NCBI GenBank assembly: GCA_016293915.1
Contig: JAEDCY010000036.1
Location: 1-25,540, forward strand
Reading direction: 5' to 3'
Length of the DNA: 25,540 nt
Origin: Treponema sp.
Lineage (GTDB): Bacteria > Spirochaetota > Spirochaetia > Treponematales > Treponemataceae
Part shown: positions 14,612 through 23,134 of the stretch, piece by piece
Layout: every line of letters begins with the position of its first letter
How positions within the stretch are numbered: position 1 is the first letter of the stretch
Notes under the pieces: model-generated
Seen by the model: the letters and a program-made list of their open reading frames with translations, nothing else
What the model was told of the DNA's origin: nothing
Databases searched by the model: none
Made by a program: the position numbers and the translations under genes

Positions 14612-16120
14612 ATGAAGTCATTCCATCTGATTAACTACATCAGAAACAAAAGTCTCCGCTGGCGAATAATGGTCTGCATTGGAATTGCAATTCTTATGCT
14701 CACCGCAAGCCTTCTTACGACCATGCGCCTTTCTTACTATTCCATGCAAAATCTGGGAGATTCGTATAAATCAAATACAGAACTCACTCATTTTTCAACG
14801 GCTGTTTCGGCAACCGAAAAGGCTATGGAAAACTACGTAAACTACCGGTCTTTCGAAAGTATTGATGCTTATTATAATTCCAAAACGAAAGTCGAAGATT
14901 TTTTTAAGCAGTTTCAGGAATTTCCATCAAAAAATGAAGTAGCCCACAAGGAATATATAGTACACCAGCTGACAGAAGCCTTTCTCTATTACAGTAATCT
15001 TGCAATTTCTGCCCGCCGTGCAAACAATGAGCAGGAAATCTTATTAAACTATAATTATGCGATGAACAGCTATAACTATCTGACTTCGCAGATTCTCGAA
15101 CTGAATAACCTTCGCCTTCAGCAGAATGCAGAACGCTATGATGAGAATCAGTCTCGAATCGTTATTTCAAATACTCTCAGCATACTTTTCTTTCTTGTTT
15201 TTTCTGTAATTATTTTCTTTGTGCTCTATCTTACGATTACTTCAATTATGGAACCTCTTGCTGATATTTCTGAAGTTGCACATAAGGTTGCCCGCCGTAA
15301 TTTTGATGTTCCTCTGTTCAACCGTACAACAAATGATGAAATCGGAACTATCTGTAACGCCTTCGACAGAATGATTATCAGCATCCGCGAATATATCGAC
15401 ACCATCTGGGAAAAGGCCCGAACCGAAGCAGAGCTCAAGGAAAAAGAAATAGAAATGCAGGCTCTCTATACCGATGCCCAGCTGCGGGCCCTTCAGAATC
15501 AGGTAAACCCTCACTTTCTTTTTAATACACTTAACACAGGCGCCCAGCTTGCCATGATGGAAAATGCAGATAAAACCTGTTACTTTATTGAGCAGGTGGC
15601 AGACTTTTTCCGCTATAATATCCAGCAGCAAAGCCGTGTAGTTTCAATTGACGAAGAACTTGCTTTGGTAGATAATTTTGTTTATATAATGAAAGTACGC
15701 TTCGGAAACCGCCTGGAGTTTACAAAAAAAATTCCTGACGGAAGCTTTCCACAAAAGATTCCGTCGATGACACTGCAGCCTCTTGTTGAAAACTGCATCA
15801 AACATGGACTTAAAAATACAAAAGGAAAGGTTTGTCTTGAAGTTTCTCGAGAAGAAAAACACATTGTCATAAGCATTAGCGATAATGGCGAAGGTATGCC
15901 GGATAAAACCCGGGAAGCAGTATTCAAAGCAGTTGCTGCAGAAACAACCAGACTTCCCGAAGATGTTCTGGACGACAAATCTTCACATAACGGAACAGGT
16001 CTCATAAGCGTATTCCTGCGACTTCAGCTTCAGTTCCATCGTTATGATCTTTTCGATATAAGCAGTGGAGATAACAAAGAAGGTACAAAATTTATTATCA
16101 GGATTCCAGATCATGTTTAA
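14612..16120 (+). CDS. LytS/YehU-type sensor histidine kinase
   Basis: A 502-residue inner-membrane kinase. TM1 is at about 19-40, a helical periplasmic sensor domain spans 41-185, and TM2 is at about 187-210. A HAMP domain covers about 211-263, with a coiled coil to about 290. The phosphoacceptor is H301 in QNQVNPHFLFNTLN. The ATPase domain has the N box LVENCIKHG (N394), DNGEGMP (424-430) and GTGL (461-464). This is the HPK8/LytS class that pairs with YesN-type regulators. AGGAG precedes the ATG closely, and the gene starts 9 bases after the binding-protein gene. The large periplasmic domain is the natural contact for that protein. It overlaps the regulator gene by 8 bases. Confidence 0.93.
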   Translation: MKSFHLINYIRNKSLRWRIMVCIGIAILMLTASLLTTMRLSYYSMQNLGDSYKSNTELTHFSTAVSATEKAMENYVNYRSFESIDAYYNSKTKVEDFFKQFQEFPSKNEVAHKEYIVHQLTEAFLYYSNLAISARRANNEQEILLNYNYAMNSYNYLTSQILELNNLRLQQNAERYDENQSRIVISNTLSILFFLVFSVIIFFVLYLTITSIMEPLADISEVAHKVARRNFDVPLFNRTTNDEIGTICNAFDRMIISIREYIDTIWEKARTEAELKEKEIEMQALYTDAQLRALQNQVNPHFLFNTLNTGAQLAMMENADKTCYFIEQVADFFRYNIQQQSRVVSIDEELALVDNFVYIMKVRFGNRLEFTKKIPDGSFPQKIPSMTLQPLVENCIKHGLKNTKGKVCLEVSREEKHIVISISDNGEGMPDKTREAVFKAVAAETTRLPEDVLDDKSSHNGTGLISVFLRLQLQFHRYDLFDISSGDNKEGTKFIIRIPDHV

Positions 16121-17717
16121 TATATTAGTAACTGATGACGAACAGATTGTAATTGACTCCCTCTCCTTTATCATCAATAAAAATTTTGGTGATGAAGCAA
16201 AGGTGTTTACTGCCCTCTCTGGAACCGAAGCAATTGAAACTGTAATGAAAGAAAATATTGACATCATGTTTATGGATATCAATATGCCAGGTCTTAGCGG
16301 GCTTGAAACCGTAAGTGTAATCACAAAACTCAAGCCTAATATTGTTTTTGTAATTCTTTCAGCCTTCGACAGATTCCAGTATGCACAGGAAGCAATTAAT
16401 CTTGGCGCTTATAAATACATCACAAAACCTGTAAACCGGAATGTAGTTATCGAAACAATCCGGGGTGCAATGCAGCTGGTTCAGGAAAAACAGGGTAAGC
16501 TTTCTGCAGACCGCGAGCTTCACAAAAAGCTTGATATGGTTTCTCCAATGATTGAAAATGATTTTATCTACGCCTGTATTTATAATAATGATAAATCTGT
16601 CGATCTTTCATCTTATCTTGATTATTTCAATCTTTCTGAAAACCCATGGGTATTCTGCTGCTTTGAATTTCCAAATATCAATTCTGATAATCAGTACAGC
16701 ACTTATTTAAAAATCCATGAACTTTTAAATAATGACCACCGCTGTCTTGTAAGTTCTTTTATGATGAATCGCATTGCTGTTTTCTTTCCGATTTTTTCTG
16801 AAAATCCAGATTATTCAGAAATACAGGAACAGATTAAAAAGTTCTACACAAAGCTCAGCTACAATATTACAGCGGGAATCCGTGCAGGAGTCAGTTCAAT
16901 TTATTCTGATAAAAGTCACTTGCAGACTTCTTATTCACAGGCCCTTTCTGCATTAAACAAGACTGCTGCTAATGGTGGAATAGTTTTTTCAGATGGAAGC
17001 AGTTTATCCGAAGAAGAAAAACTTTCTGGCGAAGAAGCAAAACTGGAAACCTCTGTAAAAAAATCGGGGACTGCCGAATTCAAAAATCATATTATTAATA
17101 AACTGTCTGCCGGTGATTCAAGTGGAGTAAAATCTTTCCTGGAACTTTTTACTTCTGAACTTATTTCACAAAATCTAGCCATAGATAAAATCAAAAACTC
17201 TTTCTTCGAACTGATAGTTACGGCTAACAATGCAACCCGAGAACTGAACAAGGCTTTCACAAGCACTACCTTCGACAACGCCTTTGCAACCCTCAGCAGC
17301 GAAAATGATATTAAACTGATTAAAGAATTTGCACAGAAATTTCTTACGGAATGTACACAGGCTGTTTCAAGCATAAAGAAAGCAGAAGAAAATCCTATTA
17401 TCAAAAAAATCTGCACTTACGTTGATGAAAACCTTTCGCAAGACATTTCTCTCGAAACTGCTGCTGATTTTGCTGGAGTAAGTTCCTTTTATTTGAGTAA
17501 ACTCTTTAAAGAAGAAAAAGGCGAAACCTTTATCAATTTCATTTCTGATAAACGTCTTGAAAAATCCCGCCAACTTCTTGAAACTACAGATCTTTCTATA
17601 AAAGAAATTACTGCTGATGTTGGTTATAACGACCAGAATTATTTCAGCCGAATCTTTAAAAACAAATACGGTCTTTCTCCAAAAGAATACAGGAAAGTTA
17701 AAAATGAATCTAATTAA
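16113..17717 (+). CDS. YesN-type response regulator with AraC DNA-binding domain
   Basis: A 534-residue regulator. The receiver domain (1-120) has the acidic pair D8/D9, phosphoacceptor D55 in FMDINMPG, S83 and K105. The middle (about 130-420) is a long linker without a clear domain. The final 100 residues hold two helix-turn-helix units of the AraC family (LETAADFAGVSSFYLSKLF and IKEITADVGYNDQNYFSRIF). The start is ATG 16113, giving the standard receiver N-terminus, with AGGA nine bases upstream; an earlier in-frame start would add 16 residues. It overlaps the kinase by 8 bases and the next gene by 14. It probably activates the adjacent sugar importer; the binding site is not proven. Confidence 0.93.
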   Translation: MFNILVTDDEQIVIDSLSFIINKNFGDEAKVFTALSGTEAIETVMKENIDIMFMDINMPGLSGLETVSVITKLKPNIVFVILSAFDRFQYAQEAINLGAYKYITKPVNRNVVIETIRGAMQLVQEKQGKLSADRELHKKLDMVSPMIENDFIYACIYNNDKSVDLSSYLDYFNLSENPWVFCCFEFPNINSDNQYSTYLKIHELLNNDHRCLVSSFMMNRIAVFFPIFSENPDYSEIQEQIKKFYTKLSYNITAGIRAGVSSIYSDKSHLQTSYSQALSALNKTAANGGIVFSDGSSLSEEEKLSGEEAKLETSVKKSGTAEFKNHIINKLSAGDSSGVKSFLELFTSELISQNLAIDKIKNSFFELIVTANNATRELNKAFTSTTFDNAFATLSSENDIKLIKEFAQKFLTECTQAVSSIKKAEENPIIKKICTYVDENLSQDISLETAADFAGVSSFYLSKLFKEEKGETFINFISDKRLEKSRQLLETTDLSIKEITADVGYNDQNYFSRIFKNKYGLSPKEYRKVKNESN

Positions 17718-18762
17718 AAAAATCAATCTGACAATAATTCTTTTTATTCTCCTTCTGGCAGCTTCCTGCAAAAAAAACGAGGTAACTGTTGCCCCAAGAC
17801 AACCCCGTACAAATACTACGGCGGCAGCCTCTAATCCTATAACAATAGGTTTTTCAATTGATACACTTGCCATTGAACGCTGGCAGCGCGATATGGATGT
17901 TTTTATTAACAAGGCTAAAGAGATGGGCGCGGACGTAATTGTTCAGAACGCAGGAAACAGTATTGAAGAGCAGAACCGTCAGCTTATGTATCTCTTAGAA
18001 CGAAATGTAAATGCAGTTGTTGTTCTTCCTAAGGATGCTGCTTCAATTTCTGAAAGTGTTCAGAAGCTGCGCTCAAAAGGAATCCCTGTAATATCTTACG
18101 ACCGTCTCACACTCAATGCCGACATAAATCTCTATTTGACCATAGACAGCGAAAAAGTCGGCGAGCAGATGGCCCAGGAAATGCTCCGCCGGGCAAAAGG
18201 TGAAAACTGGTACTGTATTCTCGGCCCCGAAGAAGACTACAACATGACTCTTATTATGGAAGGTCTCGACCGAATTATCCGCACTACTCCGGTTCATATA
18301 AATCATACCTTTTACACCGACGGCTGGAATTACGACCTTTCATATCAGGAAATGGTTCGCATTCTTAAAGGCGACACTTTTCCAGATGCAATTATCTGCG
18401 GAAACGATGCTGTTGCTGCCAGTGTAATTGATGCCATCAGCCGTTATTACCCGGATACCCATATTCCAGTCTGCGGACAAGATGCAGATATTTCGGCCTG
18501 TCAGTACATCGTACAGGGAAAACAGGATTTTACAATTTATAAGCCGATAATACAGCTGGCTGAGCTTGCCGCAGAATGTGCCGTACACCTTGCCCTCCAT
18601 GAAAATATCTCTGAAAACCGTTTCCGCATCCGCCCTATAAACAATGGCTTTGGCGATATTCCTACAATCTGGCTCGAACCAAGTTATGTTGATAAATATA
18701 ATCTTGATAAAGTGATTATTGAGTCGGGATTTCATTCGGCTGCTTCTGTGTATAAAGACTAA
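17704..18762 (+). CDS. XylF-like sugar-binding lipoprotein
   Basis: A 352-residue substrate-binding lipoprotein. Residues 1-21 are a lipoprotein signal with C22 as acylation site (LLLAASC, a loose spirochaetal lipobox). The binding fold follows: ITIGFSIDTLAIERWQRD, NAVVVLPKDAAS, VISYDRLTLNADI and VCGQDADISACQYI, the last matching the XylF family hinge signature. It probably binds D-xylose or a related aldose, though family resemblance does not fix the ligand. AGGAAAG precedes ATG 17704, and the gene overlaps the regulator by 14 bases. No permease or ATPase follows directly. It either feeds the importer at 20274-23052 or acts as a second sensor input. Confidence 0.85.
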   Translation: MNLIKKINLTIILFILLLAASCKKNEVTVAPRQPRTNTTAAASNPITIGFSIDTLAIERWQRDMDVFINKAKEMGADVIVQNAGNSIEEQNRQLMYLLERNVNAVVVLPKDAASISESVQKLRSKGIPVISYDRLTLNADINLYLTIDSEKVGEQMAQEMLRRAKGENWYCILGPEEDYNMTLIMEGLDRIIRTTPVHINHTFYTDGWNYDLSYQEMVRILKGDTFPDAIICGNDAVAASVIDAISRYYPDTHIPVCGQDADISACQYIVQGKQDFTIYKPIIQLAELAAECAVHLALHENISENRFRIRPINNGFGDIPTIWLEPSYVDKYNLDKVIIESGFHSAASVYKD

Positions 18763-18767
18763 AACCC

Positions 18768-18854
18768 GGTGGTTGAGTGCCGCGAAGCGGTATATCGAAA
18801 CCACCGGATCAACTTCACATGTGGTTTCGATACGGCTTCGCCTACTCAACCACC
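18768..18854. repeat. Dispersed palindromic repeat, family B
   Basis: Inverted repeat with 10-base perfect ends, GGTGGTTGAG and CTCAACCACC. Imperfect inner arms contain CCGCGAAGCGG and TATCGAAACCAC with their inverted partners. It starts 5 bases after the lipoprotein stop and could end that transcript as a strong hairpin, although no U-tract follows. Confidence 0.75.
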
Positions 18855-18939
18855 ATAACTTTAGCACATAATCCACCACAAAAAAATACAGATTTTATAA
18901 CTTTGTATAGGGTAAATTCCTTAGTCATAATAAGAAAAT

Positions 18940-18992
18940 AGCAAAAATTTGAAGAATTCGGTCAAATTTTGCTGATTATTCTGCGCTATACT
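18940..18992 (+). promoter_or_regulatory. chvE promoter with palindromic operator candidate
   Basis: TATACT at 18987-18992 is the best -10 box before chvE. The matching -35 position (about 18964-18969) has no consensus box but is covered by the right arm of a palindrome. The arms are AGCAAAAATTTGA (18940-18952) and TCAAATTTTGCT (18962-18973), with one unpaired base, around AGAATTCGG. A weak -35 under a dyad suggests regulated transcription, possibly by the neighbouring AraC-type regulator. Confidence 0.5.
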
Positions 18993-19042
18993 CCTAAATG
19001 TATAAAAGAGTCGTTGACTCTACATAAAAAAAATTTAGGAGT
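18990..19042 (+). promoter_or_regulatory. Nested hairpin covering the chvE ribosome binding site
   Basis: The outer arms ACTCCTAAAT (18990-18999) and ATTTAGGAGT (19033-19042) pair perfectly and bury AGGAG at 19037-19041. The inner stem AGAGTC/GACTCT (19007-19012, 19016-19021) has a 3-base loop. If transcription starts upstream of 18990, the hairpin would hide the site. If it starts near 18999, only the inner stem is transcribed and the outer dyad would act in DNA. Confidence 0.5.
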
Positions 19043-19052
19043 GTTTTTTCTT

Positions 19053-20120
19053 ATGAAAAAAATTATCGCTATTCTTTTAGCAGTTGCTACAATTGCTTTA
19101 GTAGGATGTAAAGGAAAAAGTTCTGCAACAAAAGTAGGTGTTTCTATGCCAACAAAAGACTTGCAGAGATGGAACCAGGATGGTGCAAACATGAAGGCTC
19201 AGCTCGAAAAAGCTGGATATACAGTAGACCTTCAGTTCGCAGCAAATGATATCCCAACACAGGTATCACAGCTTGAAAACATGATTACAAGCGGCTGTAA
19301 GGTTCTTGTAATTGCTTCTATCGACGGTACTGCTCTTTCAAACGTTCTTGAAACAGCTAGAAAAAAGGCTATCAAGGTTATCGCTTATGACCGCCTTATC
19401 ATGAACTCAAAGGCAGTTTCTTACTATGCTACATTCGATAACTACAAAGTAGGTACAATCCAGGGTGATTACCTTGTTGATAAGCTCGGTCTTAAGACAC
19501 GCTCTGCTTCAGATCCAGTTTATATGGAATTCTTCACTGGTGACCCAGGTGACAACAACATCAACTTCTTCTTCGGAGGAGCTATGGATGTTCTTAAGCC
19601 TTACCTCGACAAGGGTGTAATCGTATGTCCATCAGGACAGACAGCTAAAGCACAGGCTGCTACTCTCAACTGGTCTACAGAAGAGGCTCAGAAGAGAATG
19701 GAGAACCTCATCACATCTAACGGATATGGTCCAAAGGGTGCAAAACTCGACGCTGTATACTGCTCTAACGACTCTACAGCTAACGGTGTAACAAACGCTC
19801 TTCTTTCTGCTGGATACACAGCTGACAACTTCCCAATCATCACTGGACAGGACTGTGATAAAGTTGCTGTAAAGAACATGCTTGCTGGAATTCAGGCTAT
19901 GTCTATCTTCAAGGATACACGTGCTCTTGCTTCAAAGGTTGTTGAAATGGTTGATGCAATCATGAAGGGTTCTGAACCACCTGTAAATGATACAAAGACT
20001 TATGATAACGGAACTGGAATTATTCCTTCATTCCTCTGTGAGCCAGTTTATGGTTCAAAAGAGAACTACAAATCTCTCTTGATTGATTCTGGATATTACA
20101 CAGAAGCAGAACTTAAGTAG
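19053..20120 (+). CDS. chvE: ChvE-type multiple-monosaccharide-binding lipoprotein
   Basis: A 355-residue lipoprotein with signal residues 1-18 and C19 in the lipobox ALVGC. The fold shows KVGVSMPTKDLQRWNQDG, VLVIASIDGTALSNV, VIAYDRLI and ITGQDCDKVAVKNMLAGIQ, which closely follow ChvE of the GguA-GguB-ChvE systems. It would bind several aldoses (xylose, glucose, galactose, arabinose in relatives) and deliver them to the permease. AGGAG lies 11 bases before ATG 19053; the in-frame upstream extension is not signal-like. Codons are strongly biased (AAC, TTC, GGT), unlike the sensor genes, as expected for an abundant protein. A terminator follows, so less mRNA should continue into the ABC genes. 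Confidence 0.9.
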   Translation: MKKIIAILLAVATIALVGCKGKSSATKVGVSMPTKDLQRWNQDGANMKAQLEKAGYTVDLQFAANDIPTQVSQLENMITSGCKVLVIASIDGTALSNVLETARKKAIKVIAYDRLIMNSKAVSYYATFDNYKVGTIQGDYLVDKLGLKTRSASDPVYMEFFTGDPGDNNINFFFGGAMDVLKPYLDKGVIVCPSGQTAKAQAATLNWSTEEAQKRMENLITSNGYGPKGAKLDAVYCSNDSTANGVTNALLSAGYTADNFPIITGQDCDKVAVKNMLAGIQAMSIFKDTRALASKVVEMVDAIMKGSEPPVNDTKTYDNGTGIIPSFLCEPVYGSKENYKSLLIDSGYYTEAELK

Positions 20121-20136
20121 TTTGATCTAACTTAAT

Positions 20137-20240
20137 AAAAGGGCTGGCTTAAGGCCAGTCATCCTGAACTTGTTTCAAGATCTCCCAAAAAGAGATTCCG
20201 AAACGAGTTCGGAATGACATGGTGGGACAGCCCTTTTTTT
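20137..20240 (+). terminator. Intrinsic terminator with a repeat in its loop
   Basis: AAAAGGGCTG (20137-20146) pairs perfectly with CAGCCCTTTT (20228-20237), and T-run 20234-20240 follows. The 81-base loop contains a complete family A repeat. The terminator separates chvE from the ATPase gene and probably lowers expression of the latter relative to the binding protein. Confidence 0.7.
20158..20218. repeat. Dispersed palindromic repeat, family A
   Basis: The 27-base arms start GTCATCCTGAACTTG and end GAGTTCGGAATGAC. They differ from perfect complementarity at six positions, all transitions, so several are G-U pairs in RNA. Related to the copies at 9958-10025 and 23982-24117. Confidence 0.8.
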
Positions 20241-20273
20241 ATACCAGCAAATAATATTAAAAGAGGGGTTCCA

Positions 20274-21821
20274 ATGGCTAAAACATTATTGGAAATGAAA
20301 AATATTACCAAGTTGTTTCCCGGAGTTAAGGCACTTGATAACGTAAACCTTACCGTAGAAGAAGGTGAGATTCACGCAATCTGTGGTGAAAACGGAGCCG
20401 GAAAATCAACTTTGATGAATGTTCTAAGTGGTATTTATCCATATGGAACATATACCGGCGACATTGTTTACGACGGCGAAGTTTGTAAATTTCAGACAAT
20501 CAGGGACAGCGAAGCTAAAGGTATTGTTATCATTCATCAGGAGCTCGCACTTGTTCCACTTCTCACAATCGGTGAGAATATGTTCCTTGGTAATGAAAGA
20601 GGAACTAAAGCAAGAATCAACTGGTCAGAAACCTTTGATAAAGCTGATGAACTTTTAAAGATGGTAGGTCTTAAAGACTCATCAAAAACCTTAATAAAAG
20701 ATATTGGTGTAGGTAAACAGCAGCTTGTAGAAATTGCAAAGGCACTCGGTAAGAACGTAAGACTTCTTATTCTTGATGAACCTACAGCCTCTTTGAACGA
20801 TACAGAAGCAAAGCATCTGCTTGACCTTCTCCTTGAGTTCAAGAAACAGGGAATGACTTCTATCATTATTTCTCATAAATTGAATGAAGTTTCTTATGTT
20901 GCGGATAAAATTACTGTTATCCGCGACGGTACATCAATCACTTCCCTTGATAAAGTTAAAGATAATTTTACAGAAGATACAATTATTTCTGCCATGGTAG
21001 GACGCAGTCTTACAGACCGTTTCCCTAAACGCGAGCCTCATGTAGGTGACGTTTGTTTCGAAGTAAAAGACTGGTGTGTAGATCATCCGGTATTCGATGG
21101 AATTAAGGTTTGTGACCACATTAACTTCAACCTTAGAAAAGGTGAAGTTCTCGGTATTTCAGGTCTTATGGGAGCCGGCCGTACAGAGCTCGCAATGAGT
21201 ATTTTCGGTCACTCTTATGGTACAAATATCCGTGGTAAGATTTTTATGAACGGAAAGGAAGTTTCCTTCCCTAACGTTAAATCTGCAATTAAAGCAGGTC
21301 TTGCTTATGTAACAGAAGACCGTAAAGGAAACGGTTTGATTCTTTCTGAATCAATCTGCAAGAACACAACAGCAGCAAAACCAGAAAAGATTTCTAAGCA
21401 CTGGGTTTTGGACTTTGATAAGGAACGTCAGTATTCAGAACAGATGGCTAAAGACATGCATACAAAGTGTGCTTCTGTTATGGAAGATGTAGGAAACCTT
21501 TCGGGTGGAAACATGCAGAAGGTTCTTCTTGGAAAATGGCTTTTTGCAGAACCTGATATCCTGATTCTGGATGAGCCTACCCGCGGTATCGACGTAGGTG
21601 CTAAGTATGAAATCTACAGTATCATCAATAAAATGGTTGCAGAAGGAAAATCTGTAATCATGATTTCTTCAGAAATGCCTGAAATTCTTGGTATGTGCGA
21701 CCGCATCTACGTTATGAACGAAGGTAAGATGATTGCAGAAATGGATGGAAAAGATGCTACTCAGGAAAAGATTATGACTGAGATTATCAATAGCGGCAAA
21801 ACAGCCAATTTAGGAGAATAA
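20274..21821 (+). CDS. mmsA: Monosaccharide ABC transporter ATPase (MmsA/GguA type)
   Basis: A 515-residue protein with two fused ABC domains, the sugar-importer format (MglA, XylG, AraG). Domain 1 has Walker A GENGAGKST (38-46) and LILDEPTAS. Domain 2 has the family's usual relaxed Walker A, GLMGAGRTE, with signature LSGGNMQKVLLGKWL and LILDEPTRGIDVGA. It drives sugar uptake through the permease encoded next. The start is ATG 20274 with GAGGGG just upstream. The in-frame extension to 20214 runs through terminator DNA and is rejected. Confidence 0.94.
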   Translation: MAKTLLEMKNITKLFPGVKALDNVNLTVEEGEIHAICGENGAGKSTLMNVLSGIYPYGTYTGDIVYDGEVCKFQTIRDSEAKGIVIIHQELALVPLLTIGENMFLGNERGTKARINWSETFDKADELLKMVGLKDSSKTLIKDIGVGKQQLVEIAKALGKNVRLLILDEPTASLNDTEAKHLLDLLLEFKKQGMTSIIISHKLNEVSYVADKITVIRDGTSITSLDKVKDNFTEDTIISAMVGRSLTDRFPKREPHVGDVCFEVKDWCVDHPVFDGIKVCDHINFNLRKGEVLGISGLMGAGRTELAMSIFGHSYGTNIRGKIFMNGKEVSFPNVKSAIKAGLAYVTEDRKGNGLILSESICKNTTAAKPEKISKHWVLDFDKERQYSEQMAKDMHTKCASVMEDVGNLSGGNMQKVLLGKWLFAEPDILILDEPTRGIDVGAKYEIYSIINKMVAEGKSVIMISSEMPEILGMCDRIYVMNEGKMIAEMDGKDATQEKIMTEIINSGKTANLGE

Positions 21822-21822
21822 A

Positions 21823-23052
21823 ATGGAAAACAAAAATAAGATTACTGACAACTTTAAATCAGTTCTTAAGGGCAACACAATGATTTTTATCCTTGTGGGT
21901 GTAATGATCCTGTTTGAAATTCTTATCAGAAGCTTTGGACATGGTTCGTTGTTTGCTCCTGCAAATATCACAAACATTATCCGCCAGAATGCTTACGTAG
22001 CAATTCTTGCAACAGGTATGCTCTTGTGTATTCTTACCGGTGGTAACATCGATTTGTCTGTTGGTTCTGTAGTAGCCCTTGTTGGTGCTCTTGCAGGTGT
22101 CTTCATTGTAAACCTTGGAATGCCGGTTTGGCTTGCAATCTGTCTTTGTCTCCTTATTGGTACATTGATTGGAGCTTTCCACGGATTCTTCATTGCTTAC
22201 ATCCACATTCCGCCTTTCATCACTACCCTTGCCGGTATGCTTTTGTGGCGTGGTGTTGCAACAATCGTTCTTGATGGTAAGCCAATTGCTCCATTCCCAC
22301 AGAAATATCTTAAGCTTTTCGAAAGCTTCATTCCTAATGCAAAAGAAGAGCCAGTAGAAGTGCTTGTATTTGGTGAACTTGTTGATAAGAACACACTGAT
22401 TACAACAATGGTAATTGCACTTGTTTGTGTACTCGCTTTCATAGCAATGGAAATCATCAGCCGCAGAAAGAAGATTAAGAATAACTACACTGTTTCTTCA
22501 AAAACATCTTTTATCACTAAGCTTGTTGTACTTTCTGTAGTAATCCTGATTATGGGTCAGTTCCTTGCACGCGACCGTGGTCTTCCTGTAGTTTTGATTC
22601 TTCTTGGTGTAATCGTTGCTGCTTACTCTTACTTTACACAGAACACAGTTCCTGGCCGCTACCTCTACGCAATTGGTGGTAACGCTAAGGCTGCAAAGCT
22701 TTCTGGTGTAAACACAGATAACGTAATGTTCTTTGCTTACACAAACATGGGCTTCATCGCTGCTGTTGCAGCCCTTGTAACAGTTGCTCGTTTGAACTCA
22801 GCTCAGCCAACTGCTGGTCAGAACTACGAAATGGATGCTATCGCTTCCTGCTTCATCGGTGGTGCTTCTGCTTACGGTGGAACTGGTACAGTTTCTGGTG
22901 CCGTAATTGGTGCTATCTTCATGGGTGTATTGAACAATGGTATGTCAATTCTCGGTGTAGATATGAACTGGCAGCGCGCTGTAAAGGGTCTGGTACTTCT
23001 TGCTGCTGTAATCTTTGATGTTGTTTCAAAGAGAAAAAAGACCAGCAAATAA
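21823..23052 (+). CDS. mmsB: Monosaccharide ABC transporter permease (MmsB/GguB type)
   Basis: A 409-residue inner-membrane permease of the BPD_transp_2 family, with about ten hydrophobic segments. ATGMLLCILTGGNIDLSVGS (about 60-80) is the family signature. A longer central loop around residues 165-190 (NAKEEPVEVLVFGELVDKN) is typical of the GguB/XylH branch. NTVPGRYLYAIGGNAKAAKL (about 281-300) is the ATPase-coupling region. One base separates it from the ATPase stop, with AGGAG upstream, so the two are cotranslated. A terminator follows. Codon bias resembles chvE. Confidence 0.94.
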   Translation: MENKNKITDNFKSVLKGNTMIFILVGVMILFEILIRSFGHGSLFAPANITNIIRQNAYVAILATGMLLCILTGGNIDLSVGSVVALVGALAGVFIVNLGMPVWLAICLCLLIGTLIGAFHGFFIAYIHIPPFITTLAGMLLWRGVATIVLDGKPIAPFPQKYLKLFESFIPNAKEEPVEVLVFGELVDKNTLITTMVIALVCVLAFIAMEIISRRKKIKNNYTVSSKTSFITKLVVLSVVILIMGQFLARDRGLPVVLILLGVIVAAYSYFTQNTVPGRYLYAIGGNAKAAKLSGVNTDNVMFFAYTNMGFIAAVAALVTVARLNSAQPTAGQNYEMDAIASCFIGGASAYGGTGTVSGAVIGAIFMGVLNNGMSILGVDMNWQRAVKGLVLLAAVIFDVVSKRKKTSK

Positions 23053-23100
23053 ATAAATTGCCTAAATAAAGGTTACATAATACTCCATCTTGTAAACTTT

Positions 23101-23134
23101 ACTGCCGCAGTATAAGACACTGCGGCAGTTTTTT
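23101..23134 (+). terminator. Intrinsic terminator after the importer operon
   Basis: Perfect 10-bp stem ACTGCCGCAG/CTGCGGCAGT with a 9-base loop (23111-23119), followed by six T. It ends the mmsAB transcript. Its loop and U-tract also form part of the next gene's promoter. Confidence 0.9.

Noticed and set aside
18768..18854. Fragment of an insertion sequence
   Set aside because: It holds no transposase remnant and is only a short nested palindrome, better described as a dispersed repeat.
18990..19042. Known riboswitch class before chvE
   Set aside because: The structure is a simple nested stem without the conserved core of any metabolite riboswitch I can recognise.
20214..20273. Longer N-terminus for the importer ATPase
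   Set aside because: The extra codons run through the terminator and repeat, while ATG 20274 has GAGGGG just upstream and gives the normal family start.
21160..21200. Broken second Walker A motif in the importer ATPase
   Set aside because: GAGRTE in the second domain is normal for the MglA/XylG/AraG family, so it is not a defect.
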